DNA of 36,612 nt from an uncultured Veillonellaceae bacterium (GTDB taxonomy: Bacteria > Bacillota > Negativicutes > Veillonellales > Negativicoccaceae), in NCBI GenBank assembly GCA_902488965.1, contig CABTYA010000001.1, forward strand, positions 1 through 36,612. Direction: 5' to 3'. The notes under the pieces were generated by a model. That model was not told the DNA's origin. It saw only the letters and a list, made by a program, of their open reading frames with translations, and did not search any database. A program made the translations under genes and the position numbers. Of this stretch, positions 1-7,278 are shown in pieces (within the stretch, counting starts at the first letter, position 1; the number at the start of each line of letters is the position of its first letter).

Positions 1-324
1 CGCCATCGAGCCGTCACCGCCGATAACGATGAGCCGCTCGACCCCGATCCGTTCGAGAAAAGCAAGTGCCTGCCGCTGTCCTTCGGGCGTGGTGAATTCT
101 TCACAGCGTGCCGTCCGCAGCATCGTCCCGCCGCGGTGAATGATGCCGCCGACACTGCGGCGAAACAGCGGGCGAAAATCTTCCTCGATCAATCCCGCAA
201 AGCCGCGCGCGATCCCGACGACATTCCAATCCCGATAGATGGCCGCCCGCACGACGCTGCGCAGCGCCGCATTCATCCCCGGCGCATCACCGCCGCTCGT
301 GAGTACCGCCAGTTTCGTGGCCAT
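1..324 (-). CDS. pfkA: 6-phosphofructokinase, N-terminal 108 residues (cut by window edge)
   Basis: Phosphorylates fructose 6-phosphate with ATP, the committed step of cytosolic glycolysis. The visible N-terminus begins MATKLAVLTSGGDAPGMNAA, the ATP-binding glycine loop of bacterial PfkA, and later shows INRGG-like IHRGGTMLRTAR and VIGGDGS, the second conserved PfkA nucleotide-site motif, at about residues 100-106. The reading frame is open to base 1, so roughly two thirds of the gene lies outside the window. An AAGGAG site lies about 8 nt before the ATG at 324. The start sits inside the end of the kinase-like gene at 287-919 (38-nt overlap), so the two are probably cotranscribed and translationally coupled. 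Family assignment is firm; ATP versus pyrophosphate specificity cannot be judged fully from the fragment, although the GGDGS motif with G favours the ATP type. Confidence 0.93.
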   Translation of the reverse strand, partial: MATKLAVLTSGGDAPGMNAALRSVVRAAIYRDWNVVGIARGFAGLIEEDFRPLFRRSVGGIIHRGGTMLRTARCEEFTTPEGQRQALAFLERIGVERLIVIGGDGSMA

Positions 325-919
325 GTTCTCTCTCTCCTTTACGTCCGTAGCGGCGCGCCTGTGTCGGCTCGACGAAGCGCAATCCGCGTTTTTTAATATG
401 ATGCTGAATATCACGTACGATTCGCTGCGGCGATCGGTAGGTCGTCGTAAACACGTGATCCACCGCATGCCGGCAAGCACGCCATTGGCGATTCATCTCG
501 CGTACGCACGACTCGATATGGTCATAGTCCATCGTCGGTCGCTTACCGACCCTGCGGCCGACCCGCTCGACCAAACGAAAATCCGCCGCCGTAAATAAAA
601 ATACCGTCCCGAATTCCCGCAGTTTGGCCAGTACATCATGCCGCAACACGAAATTGCCGCCGACGGAGATCACCGTCCGATAGCGTCCGCGCACCCGATC
701 AATGACCGCATCTTCGAGCGTCGCCAGACCGTCCGTGCCGACCCGTTCGGCAATCTGCGCCATACGTTCGCCTTCCTGCTTTTCCAAGAACCGATCCGTA
801 TCGACAAATCGCCAGCCCAGTTCGCGCGCCAATGTATAGCCGACACGACTTTTCCCCGTGCCCATCGGGCCGACGAGGACGATATTGCGTTTTCGTCCGC
901 GCTGTCTACGAGTTGTCAT
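287..919 (-). CDS. Shikimate-kinase-fold P-loop kinase, divergent
   Basis: A 210-residue P-loop kinase of the shikimate kinase (AroK/AroL) superfamily. Seen: a very basic N-terminus, Walker A GPMGTGKS at residues 17-24, the DTD motif at 40-42, and a lid-like segment ending in KRPTM near 126-130, matching the order of motifs in AroK. Two family hallmarks are changed. The FRxxE motif that carries the shikimate-binding arginine reads LATLE (residues 65-69), and the GGG substrate loop reads GGN (87-89). A basic C-terminal tail extends past the usual end of about 170 residues. The ATG at 919 has AAGGGG six bases upstream; an in-frame ATG at 934 is a weaker alternative. It overlaps pfkA by 38 nt. 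It may be an unorthodox shikimate kinase or act on another small substrate; the fold is confident, the reaction is not. Confidence 0.7.
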   Translation of the reverse strand: MTTRRQRGRKRNIVLVGPMGTGKSRVGYTLARELGWRFVDTDRFLEKQEGERMAQIAERVGTDGLATLEDAVIDRVRGRYRTVISVGGNFVLRHDVLAKLREFGTVFLFTAADFRLVERVGRRVGKRPTMDYDHIESCVREMNRQWRACRHAVDHVFTTTYRSPQRIVRDIQHHIKKRGLRFVEPTQARRYGRKGEREHGHETGGTHERR

Positions 920-947
920 AGCATTCCCCTTCATTGCCTTTTTTATT

Positions 948-953
948 ATTATA
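948..953 (-). promoter_or_regulatory. Extended -10 promoter for the kinase-pfkA pair
   Basis: The minus strand reads TGATATAAT with the TATAAT at 953-948, giving a TG-n extended -10 element. No good -35 hexamer is found 16-18 nt upstream. The predicted transcript start is about 20 nt before the start codon at 919. The region between this element and the potE terminator also holds a small CCCC/GGGG hairpin of unknown meaning. Confidence 0.6.
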
Positions 954-988
954 TCATGACCGCCCCTCACGGGGAGTCGGCCGTAACA

Positions 989-1013
989 CAAAAGAGCCCG
1001 CCCCTGCGGGCGA
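989..1013 (-). terminator. Intrinsic terminator after potE
   Basis: On the minus strand a GCCCGC / GCGGGC stem (996-1011) with loop AGGG is followed by TCTTTT. It lies about 18 nt after the potE stop codon and closes the speF-potE operon before the kinase-pfkA promoter. Confidence 0.75.
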
Positions 1014-1028
1014 GCCCTTGTCGAATTC

Positions 1029-2381
1029 TTATTTGATGACGGCGCGTTGCTTGCGTGCATCGACCTCGGCATTCCACGCGACGGCGCTGTCCAAGTCGAA
1101 CCGCTCCGACACGAAACCGTAAAGAGACCAGCCGAAGAATGTCGCCAGCGCTCCGTACATCATCGCGTCCGGCCCGGTGGAATACAGTGCGTAAAAACTG
1201 TACAACGCGCCGATCCATGCAATCCGCGTCGTGCGTTTGCGATAGCCGCCCGCCGCTTTTTGGATGACCACGATCGAGCCCATCGAGAGCAGGTACGGCA
1301 CGACATTGGTCACGACCGCCAAGTTGACCAGCGTCTCAAACTGGCCGTAGAGCGAATCGCTGATCGTCAGCAGCGACAACAGCGACTGCACGGTGACGAT
1401 CACCGCCATCCCGACAATCGGCGTCTGGTACGTCGTCACCCAGCGGAAAAAGCGCGGGAAATAGCCTTCTTCCGCAGAGGCGCGGAACACGTGCCCGATG
1501 GTAAATTGCCAACTGAGCAGCGAACCGAAACAGGAAAGCACCATCATGCCCATAATAATCCGTCCGATCGTTTCATTGAACATCGTCGCGAACGCCAAGC
1601 CGAACGGCGCATCCGATTGCGCCAATTCCGCATTCGGGACGATGCCCGCGATAACGTTCGTCGACAAAATATAAATCACCGCCGCTCCCAGCGTCCCCCA
1701 CAAAACGGCCTTGGGCACGTTGCGCTCGGGGTCTTCAACCGCGTCGCTGTTCACGCAGGCCGACTCCAGCCCCAAAAATGCCCACAACGTCATCGCAATC
1801 GACTGGCTGACCCCGTCAAAAAACGACAAATTGTGCGGATTCCACGCATCGATGTACATCTGCGGGTCAAACCACATCCACCCGAACAGGAACAGAGCCC
1901 CGACGGGAATCAATGCGCCGCACGCCATCACGGAGAAAATGCGGCCCGTATACTTGGCGCCGCCGAAATTGAGCACGGTGGCCGCCCACAATGCCGCGAC
2001 CGTACTCATCCACACTTCCCGCGCGTCCATTTGGATTTCCAAAAACTCCTGCGCATAGCCGACCGCCGAGATGGCGATGGCGACATTGGCGATCAGCAGC
2101 GACACGCCGTAAGCGTAATTGGCCATAAAGCTGCCCGCCTTGCCGAACGAATACTGCGCGTAGCCGCCCATACCGCCGCGCCGCCGGGTAAACATCCCGC
2201 ACTTGGCAAACGCATACGCCAAGCACATCGAGCCGACCGCCGTTACCAGCCAGCTCAATACCGAAATTGTTCCGACCTGTGCGAGCTTGGTCGGAAGCAT
2301 GACAATCCCCGAGCCCATCATGCTGACCGTCGTCAAGACCGTCAGTTGCAAGACGCTCATTTTATCTTTTCCTGCACTCAT
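1029..2381 (-). CDS. potE: Ornithine/putrescine antiporter PotE
   Basis: APC-superfamily membrane transporter of 450 residues that exchanges external ornithine for internal putrescine. The sequence follows Escherichia coli PotE almost block by block from memory: QLTxLTxVxMMGSGI and MLPTKLA in the first membrane segment, FAKCGMF, GGMGGYAxYxFGK, the long ANYxYGVSLLIANVAIAIS block, WNPH, SIAMTLWAFLGLESACxN, and STNVIAGIVPN. About twelve hydrophobic segments are spread along it, with a short cytoplasmic C-terminal tail. The gene starts 25 nt after the speF stop, so the pair is one operon: decarboxylation in the cell consumes a proton and PotE exports the product. This arrangement is the classic inducible acid-response module. 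Identity is very secure. Confidence 0.96.
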   Translation of the reverse strand: MSAGKDKMSVLQLTVLTTVSMMGSGIVMLPTKLAQVGTISVLSWLVTAVGSMCLAYAFAKCGMFTRRRGGMGGYAQYSFGKAGSFMANYAYGVSLLIANVAIAISAVGYAQEFLEIQMDAREVWMSTVAALWAATVLNFGGAKYTGRIFSVMACGALIPVGALFLFGWMWFDPQMYIDAWNPHNLSFFDGVSQSIAMTLWAFLGLESACVNSDAVEDPERNVPKAVLWGTLGAAVIYILSTNVIAGIVPNAELAQSDAPFGLAFATMFNETIGRIIMGMMVLSCFGSLLSWQFTIGHVFRASAEEGYFPRFFRWVTTYQTPIVGMAVIVTVQSLLSLLTISDSLYGQFETLVNLAVVTNVVPYLLSMGSIVVIQKAAGGYRKRTTRIAWIGALYSFYALYSTGPDAMMYGALATFFGWSLYGFVSERFDLDSAVAWNAEVDARKQRAVIK

Positions 2382-2406
2382 GACCTATCCTTTCTCCGTC
2401 CTGCTT

Positions 2407-4551
2407 TTATGGTGTGCGGGCGGTATCCTCTCCTGTCCATACATAACCGAATGCATCGACGCCCTGCGGTGTCGACTCGATATATACCCCTTGAATTTCC
2501 GGTGCAAATCCCGGTAAACGCCGAATCCCTTCGAGCAGCGCGGCAAAATACGCGACTGCCGTCGCCGACCAACGTTCTCCCGGAACGACGGTCAAAACGC
2601 CCGGCGGATAGGGCAATGCCCCTTCGAGCGCAACCCGTCCCTCAATTTCTCCGATCGGGACAAGCTCCGCATGACCGCGTACCAGCTCCGTCTGCGCGAC
2701 CCGCGGCGGCAGTACATAGGCCGGAAGATACGGCTCGCTGAAGAGCCGACGCTGCAATTCGTTGACCTTGCGCGACCGATAGATCTCATGCATCTCCCGG
2801 CACAATGCCCGAATATGATAACCCGCGTACCGCTCCGCATAAGTCCGTGCGATGGAAGGCAGCACGTCCGCCAGCGGTGCGTCCGCTTCAATCAACCGTT
2901 CGAGGTCGACCAGCGCATCGACAAGTTTTGTCATTTTCTCTTTCGTTGCGGCCGGCGTGAGCAAAAACAAAATCGAATTCAAATCGCATTTTTCGGGAAT
3001 AATGTGCCGCCCCCGCAGGTAATGCGCCACCACCGTCGCCGGTACGCCGAAGTCGGTGTATTCGCCCGTTGCCATGTCGATTCCCGGCGTCGTCAACTGT
3101 AATTTGAGCGGATCGACAAAATACTGTCCGTCGCCGTATCCTGCAAACGAATGCCAGCGCTCGCCCGGAACGAAACGGAAATAGTCCATATCACGTGCCA
3201 TTTCTTCCGTATCGCCGTCTTCCCACGGACGCCCGTGCACCGTCGGCGGCACAAAGGGGCGAAAGAGCGTACACCGTCGCAAGATATCCTGCCGTGCCTC
3301 AATACCGACCTTGACCGCATCTTCCCAGATTCGGCGTCCCGCCTCGCCCGCCATCATGCGCGCATTCACGTCGAGCGACGCAAAGAGCGGATACAGCGGC
3401 GAGGTCGACGCGTGCATCATAAACGCATTATTGAACCGCTTGTGATTGACATACCGCGCCTGCCCGCGGATATGACTGTCTTTTTTATGAATCTGCGAGG
3501 CTTGCGAAAAGCCCGCCTGCTGCTTGTGTACGGACTGCGTTACAATAATGCCCGGATCGTCCGGTCCGAGATTCATCAAGAGCGGACTGCACGGCCGCAT
3601 CATCGTCACAAACTGTTCATAGCCGACCCAAGCCGAATCAAATAAAATATAATCGCACAAATGCCCGATTCGGTCGAGCACCTGCCGCGCATGATAAATC
3701 GTACCGTCGTATGTACCGAGCTGAATGACCGCCAACCGAAACGGCCGCGACGCTTTGGCCCTTTCGGGGTCTTTCTGCGCCGCACTTCGGCGCAACCGCT
3801 CCTCGTCGAATGCCGCCAGCGGAATCCCCCCGATAAATCCGTACGGATTGCGGGTCGTTTCCACATAGACGGGCAATGCTCCCGCCTGAATCAGCGCACC
3901 GTGACACACCGATTTATGATTGTTGCGATCGTACAGCACCAAGTCTCCCGGTGCAAGCAGCGCGTTCAGCACGACCTGATTGGCCGCGCTCGTGCCGCCC
4001 AGTACGAAGTACGTCTTGTCCGCGTGATACGTCCGTGCCGCCGCCTGCTGCGCCGCCAGTGCCGGTCCTTCATGAATCAGAAGATCGCCGAGCTTGACAT
4101 CGGCGTTGCACAAATCCGCCTGAAACATCCGTTCGCCGAAAAATTCGACAAAGGCACGTCCCGCCGGCGTCCGGCGAAATGCCGCGCCGCCTTGGTGTCC
4201 GGGACAATCGAAAGGGACCGTCCCCGCCTCGACATACTCCGTCAGTGCACGAAAAAACGGCGGCAATACATTCTCTTCGTACCGTGCGGCCAGCGTTTCC
4301 GCCGTTTGCGCCACCATGTCGGGCGACGTCTCGCTCGGCAGGTGGGCATCGCCCTCCGTTCCCGCACCGATCACGCACATCGGGATATCGAATCCCGTTC
4401 GGCGCAACGCCTCCGTCAAATTCCACTCCTCGTCAGTCGCCACAACGACCGCCACATCCGTACCGTCCGTCTCGCCGATCGGCGTCAACGGGCGCTCCAT
4501 CGTGTCCAAATAATGTGCCGCCCTCGGCGTATAAGCCGCCTTCCACGTCAT
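2407..4551 (-). CDS. speF: Inducible ornithine decarboxylase SpeF
   Basis: PLP-dependent fold-type I ornithine/lysine/arginine decarboxylase of 714 residues, converting ornithine to putrescine and CO2 in the cytosol. The PLP lysine lies in TQSVHKQQAGFSQ (Lys343). Also seen are an N-terminal response-regulator-like wing domain (about 1-100), CPGHQGG (117-122), the RNNHKS block (209-214), and a C-terminal domain with EGALPYPPGV and VVPGE that is typical of this family. The length and motif order match enterobacterial SpeF (about 730 residues) rather than the short alanine-racemase-fold ornithine decarboxylases. AGGAGGG sits six bases before the ATG at 4551. It is followed by potE. The 5' leader of about 145 nt carries a long stem-loop that may regulate it. 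Ornithine as substrate is inferred from family similarity plus the potE partner. Confidence 0.95.
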   Translation of the reverse strand: MTWKAAYTPRAAHYLDTMERPLTPIGETDGTDVAVVVATDEEWNLTEALRRTGFDIPMCVIGAGTEGDAHLPSETSPDMVAQTAETLAARYEENVLPPFFRALTEYVEAGTVPFDCPGHQGGAAFRRTPAGRAFVEFFGERMFQADLCNADVKLGDLLIHEGPALAAQQAAARTYHADKTYFVLGGTSAANQVVLNALLAPGDLVLYDRNNHKSVCHGALIQAGALPVYVETTRNPYGFIGGIPLAAFDEERLRRSAAQKDPERAKASRPFRLAVIQLGTYDGTIYHARQVLDRIGHLCDYILFDSAWVGYEQFVTMMRPCSPLLMNLGPDDPGIIVTQSVHKQQAGFSQASQIHKKDSHIRGQARYVNHKRFNNAFMMHASTSPLYPLFASLDVNARMMAGEAGRRIWEDAVKVGIEARQDILRRCTLFRPFVPPTVHGRPWEDGDTEEMARDMDYFRFVPGERWHSFAGYGDGQYFVDPLKLQLTTPGIDMATGEYTDFGVPATVVAHYLRGRHIIPEKCDLNSILFLLTPAATKEKMTKLVDALVDLERLIEADAPLADVLPSIARTYAERYAGYHIRALCREMHEIYRSRKVNELQRRLFSEPYLPAYVLPPRVAQTELVRGHAELVPIGEIEGRVALEGALPYPPGVLTVVPGERWSATAVAYFAALLEGIRRLPGFAPEIQGVYIESTPQGVDAFGYVWTGEDTARTP

Positions 4552-4635
4552 TCGTATCCCTCCTGTCCGTCACAAATTCATCCATTATAAAAAGCGACCC
4601 CCTGCCCCTTGTGAGGTGACAGATGATTCGCCCGT

Positions 4636-4685
4636 CGTAATCTCCGATTATCCGCGATAAAGCGGTATAAAGTCGGATTATTACG
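4636..4685 (-). promoter_or_regulatory. Long interrupted stem-loop in the speF 5' leader
   Basis: Reading the minus strand, CGTAAT, CCGA, TTAT and CCGC pair in turn with GCGG, ATAA, TCGG and ATTACG around the loop TTTATC. That is 18 base pairs interrupted only by the bulges AAT/AG, CT and A. It begins about 11 nt after the predicted transcript start and ends about 85 nt before the speF start codon. It could be an RNA regulatory element or, as DNA, a protein-binding dyad. I recognise no Rfam family. The rest of the leader (4552-4635) shows no clear structure besides the ribosome site. Confidence 0.5.
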
Positions 4686-4702
4686 GATTATTGACCAGTG
4701 CT

Positions 4703-4732
4703 ATTATAAGAAACTCCGTTCCCCCTTGTCAA
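4703..4732 (-). promoter_or_regulatory. Consensus sigma-A promoter for speF-potE
   Basis: Minus strand TTGACA (4732-4727), an 18-nt spacer, then TATAAT (4708-4703). Both hexamers are perfect. The predicted start is near 4696, giving a 5' leader of about 145 nt. This promoter lies within the 355-nt gene-free stretch 4552-4906; the part from 4741 to 4856 is AT-rich and shows nothing I can assign. Confidence 0.85.
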
Positions 4733-4856
4733 CATCGGTCTTATCTCTTTTATTCTTTCGTTTTCTTTTGTTTTTGATCCCATGCACACTCATACCCCTA
4801 TCCTGCCCTCCCGCAACGAGAAAAAAATCACCCTGCTTGTTAATTTCTAATCTGCA

Positions 4857-4897
4857 TATAGTAAAAGCACCCCGCCATGCGAGGTGCTTTTACTATA
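4857..4897 (-). terminator. Intrinsic terminator after lysS
   Basis: A 15-bp perfect outer stem (4857-4871 with 4883-4897) encloses a short inner stem and a CAT-containing loop. The descending arm contains TTTTACTATA on the minus strand, so the U-rich part lies within the stem. It starts 10 nt after the lysS stop. The symmetry would let it work in both directions. Confidence 0.8.
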
Positions 4898-4906
4898 CAT
4901 AAATCA

Positions 4907-6433
4907 TTATGCTTCCGTGTCGGTTGTGTCGTCGGACTGCTGGTGTTGTTCCGGCTTGAGCAGGGGGAACAAAATCACGTCACGGATGGAAGACGCATCC
5001 GTCAGGAACATGATCATGCGGTCGAGGCCGATGCCCAATCCCGCCGTCGGCGGCAAGCCGTATTCGAGCGCGCGGACATAGTCGTAGTCCATTTGGTGCG
5101 CTTCGTCGTCGCCTTCTTCGTATTGTTTGACTTGGTCTTCAAACCGCTGATATTGATCGATCGGGTCATTCAATTCGGAGAAGCCGTTCGCCAATTCCCG
5201 TCCGAAGATGAAGGCTTCAAAGCGGTCGGTAATCATCGGATTTTTGCGATTTTGTTTCGCCAGCGGCGAAATTTCCAACGGATGACCGAAGATAAAGGTC
5301 GGCTGAATCAGTTTTTCTTCCGCCACTTCTTCAAAGCAGGCATTGAGCAGTTTGCCGATGCCGTCATGCTCGCCGTATTCCACGCCGAGACGGTCGGCAA
5401 TCGCGCGGGCTTCTTCGACGGTCGTGACCTTGTCGAAATCTTCGCCCGAATATTTCTTCACCGCCTCCGGCATCGTCATGCGGTTCCACGGCGGCGTGAG
5501 GTCGATTTCCTGTCCCTGGTAGGTGATTTTCATCGTACCCAGCACCTGCTGCGCACAATAGGAGACGATTTCTTCCGTCTGACGAATAACGTCTTCAAAA
5601 TTGCCGTACGCCTGATAGGTTTCCAACATGGTAAATTCCGGATTGTGACGGGTATCGATCCCTTCATTGCGGAAGTTGTGGTTAAGGTCGTAGACTTTTT
5701 CAAACCCGCCGACGACAAGTCGTTTCAAGTACAGTTCCGGCGAGATGCGCAGGTAGACGTCCATATCGAGCGCATTGTGATGCGTGATAAAGGGGCGTGC
5801 CGCCGCACCGCCGTACAGGTTTTGCAAAATCGGCGTTTCCACTTCCATGAAGCCGTGAGCGGCGAGCCATTGGCGTACGCTGGCGATAATCGCCGAGCGT
5901 TTGCGGAACGTTTCCCGCACGTCCTGATTCATGATGAGGTCGACATAGCGTTGGCGATACCGCGCATCGGTATTCGTCAGGCCCTGCATCTTGTTCGGGA
6001 GCGGTCGGAGCGCTTTCGAGAGCATCGTCAGCTGCGCCACGCGGACACTGATTTCGCCTCTGTGCGTCTTGAATACGCTGCCCGCGATGCCGATGATGTC
6101 CCCGATATCGAGCAGGCGGAAAAGCGCAAACTCCGTTTCCGTCACTTCGTCCCGCCGCAGGTAAATCTGGATATCGCCTTCACCGTCACGAATCGTCAAA
6201 AACGCCGTCTTGCCGTGGTCGCGAATCGCCATGATGCGGCCGGCGATGCGTACATCTTTGCCGTCCAGTTCATCAAAATTCGCTACAATGTCCGTTGTAT
6301 GATAATCCCGTTCAAACTTGTCGCCGAACGGGTAAATCCCCAATTCTTCGATCTTTTGCAATTTTTCACGACGGATTTGCATCTGCTCCGTTTCATGCTC
6401 GCGCATCGATACATCCGTTTCGAGTTGCTCCAT
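4907..6433 (-). CDS. lysS: Lysyl-tRNA synthetase, class II
   Basis: Charges tRNA-Lys with lysine. The 508-residue protein has the usual LysS layout: an N-terminal OB-fold anticodon-binding domain with DVRIAGRIMAIRDHGK (about 60-75), followed by the class II catalytic core. Motif 2 appears as FRNEGIDTRHNPEFTMLE and motif 3 as GLGIGLDRMIMFLTD near the C-terminus. The length matches bacterial LysS (about 490-510). AAGGAGG precedes the ATG at 6433. It has its own promoter, as greA upstream ends in a terminator. No T-box leader is present: the predicted leader is only about 55 nt. A tRNA-Lys(CTT) gene lies at the other end of this window. Confidence 0.97.
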   Translation of the reverse strand: MEQLETDVSMREHETEQMQIRREKLQKIEELGIYPFGDKFERDYHTTDIVANFDELDGKDVRIAGRIMAIRDHGKTAFLTIRDGEGDIQIYLRRDEVTETEFALFRLLDIGDIIGIAGSVFKTHRGEISVRVAQLTMLSKALRPLPNKMQGLTNTDARYRQRYVDLIMNQDVRETFRKRSAIIASVRQWLAAHGFMEVETPILQNLYGGAAARPFITHHNALDMDVYLRISPELYLKRLVVGGFEKVYDLNHNFRNEGIDTRHNPEFTMLETYQAYGNFEDVIRQTEEIVSYCAQQVLGTMKITYQGQEIDLTPPWNRMTMPEAVKKYSGEDFDKVTTVEEARAIADRLGVEYGEHDGIGKLLNACFEEVAEEKLIQPTFIFGHPLEISPLAKQNRKNPMITDRFEAFIFGRELANGFSELNDPIDQYQRFEDQVKQYEEGDDEAHQMDYDYVRALEYGLPPTAGLGIGLDRMIMFLTDASSIRDVILFPLLKPEQHQQSDDTTDTEA

Positions 6434-6495
6434 ATCTTTTCCTCCTTCATATCATCGCCGCATCCGACGGCTGTTTCGCTGTCCGTATTTTATTT

Positions 6496-6524
6496 ATTAT
6501 AGCAAAGTCCCACCGCAACGGCAA
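6496..6524 (-). promoter_or_regulatory. lysS promoter with extended -10
   Basis: Minus strand TTGCCG (6524-6519, 4 of 6 to consensus), 17-nt spacer ending in TGC, then TATAAT (6501-6496). The TG-n makes it an extended -10 promoter. It lies between the greA terminator and lysS. Confidence 0.75.
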
Positions 6525-6537
6525 CCGCGCCGCGCGC

Positions 6538-6562
6538 AAAAACGCCCGCACAAGGCGGGCGT
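6538..6562 (-). terminator. Intrinsic terminator after greA
   Basis: On the minus strand an ACGCCCGC-type arm (6562-6555) pairs with GCGGGCGT (6549-6542) around a 5-nt loop and is followed by a T run. It lies 18 nt past the greA stop codon. Confidence 0.85.
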
Positions 6563-6579
6563 CCGTCAATTCGCAGCGA

Positions 6580-7167
6580 TTATTTTTGAGCTCGTTTCGC
6601 CGAGTTGTTTCGGATATCTTTGATGATATAGTGCAGCTCCTGCTCCGGTGCCTGTACCGTGACTTTGTCACCTTTCTTATGCTGCATCAAGGCCTTGCCG
6701 ACCGGTGATTCGTCCGAAATTTTCGGCGGCTCCGCAAAGAGATCCGCTTCCGCCGAGCCGACAATCTGGTACTCGATTGTTTCTTTCGTTCCTTCGTCTT
6801 CGAGCATTACCAACGACCCCAGTCCGATATGTTTGCCTTTCGGCGCTTTCACGATTTTGGCGGTGCGAATTTTTTCTTCCAATTCCGCGATTTGGCCTTC
6901 CACAAATGCTTGCTGGTTTTTCGCATCTTCGTATTCCGAGTTTTCACTCAAGTCCCCCAATGCAATCGCTTCCTTCAGCCGTTCCGCGACCTGCAGGCGA
7001 GTGACGGACTTGAGTTCGTCGAGCTTTTCATGCATTTCCTGTAAAAAAGCCTCGCTGACCGGCGTACTCTTTTCTATTTTTTTGTGTTCATTCGCCGTAT
7101 CCGACTGCTTGAGATTTTCCGTGTCGACGGCCTTGGCCGCCGCTGTTTTCGTATTGCGTGCTGTCAT
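6580..7167 (-). CDS. greA: Transcription elongation factor GreA with N-terminal extension
   Basis: Rescues backtracked RNA polymerase by stimulating transcript cleavage through the secondary channel. The coiled-coil domain carries GDLSENSEYEDAK (from residue 71), with the acidic tip Asp72 and Glu75, and the C-terminal FKBP-like domain contains SDESPVGKAL. The core of about 158 residues matches the family. Before it lie about 33 extra residues, rich in Ala, Lys, Thr and Asn, with no internal Met that would give a normal-length start. I chose the ATG at 7167 because AGGAG lies 10 nt upstream. An in-frame ATG at 7215 would add 16 residues but coincides with the predicted transcript start and has no ribosome site. 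The product is 195 residues. Confidence 0.93.
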   Translation of the reverse strand: MTARNTKTAAAKAVDTENLKQSDTANEHKKIEKSTPVSEAFLQEMHEKLDELKSVTRLQVAERLKEAIALGDLSENSEYEDAKNQQAFVEGQIAELEEKIRTAKIVKAPKGKHIGLGSLVMLEDEGTKETIEYQIVGSAEADLFAEPPKISDESPVGKALMQHKKGDKVTVQAPEQELHYIIKDIRNNSAKRAQK

Positions 7168-7222
7168 CCGATCAAGACTCCTTTTTGCGATAGTAGTTTT
7201 CTTAAAAATCGACATTACGTGA

Positions 7223-7251
7223 ATTATACCACACTGATTCCCGTACGTCTA
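7223..7251 (-). promoter_or_regulatory. greA promoter with extended -10
   Basis: Minus strand TAGACG (7251-7246, 4 of 6), a 17-nt spacer ending in TGG, then TATAAT (7228-7223). The predicted start near 7216 excludes normal ribosome-site initiation at the ATG at 7215, supporting the downstream greA start at 7167. Confidence 0.75.
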
Positions 7252-7278
7252 TGCATAGGACCGAACCTTTGCACTCAC

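Noticed and set aside
1047..2741. Long plus-strand open frame antisense to potE and speF
   Set aside because: Composition-driven shadow of GC-rich coding sequence on the other strand: Arg/His-rich translation, no recognisable domain, and PotE/SpeF are certain.
4704..4793. A 29-codon, Lys/Arg-rich minus-strand ORF just upstream of speF, considered as a leader peptide
   Set aside because: It lies upstream of and across the consensus speF promoter, ending inside the -10 box, so it is not on the speF transcript; its ribosome site is too close to the ATG.
4877..6502. 541-codon plus-strand open frame antisense to lysS
   Set aside because: Covers lysS completely; the translation has no known motif and is explained by codon bias on the minus strand.
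6434..6579. T-box or other riboswitch before lysS
   Set aside because: The predicted leader after the lysS promoter is only about 55 nt and shows no specifier or antiterminator structure.
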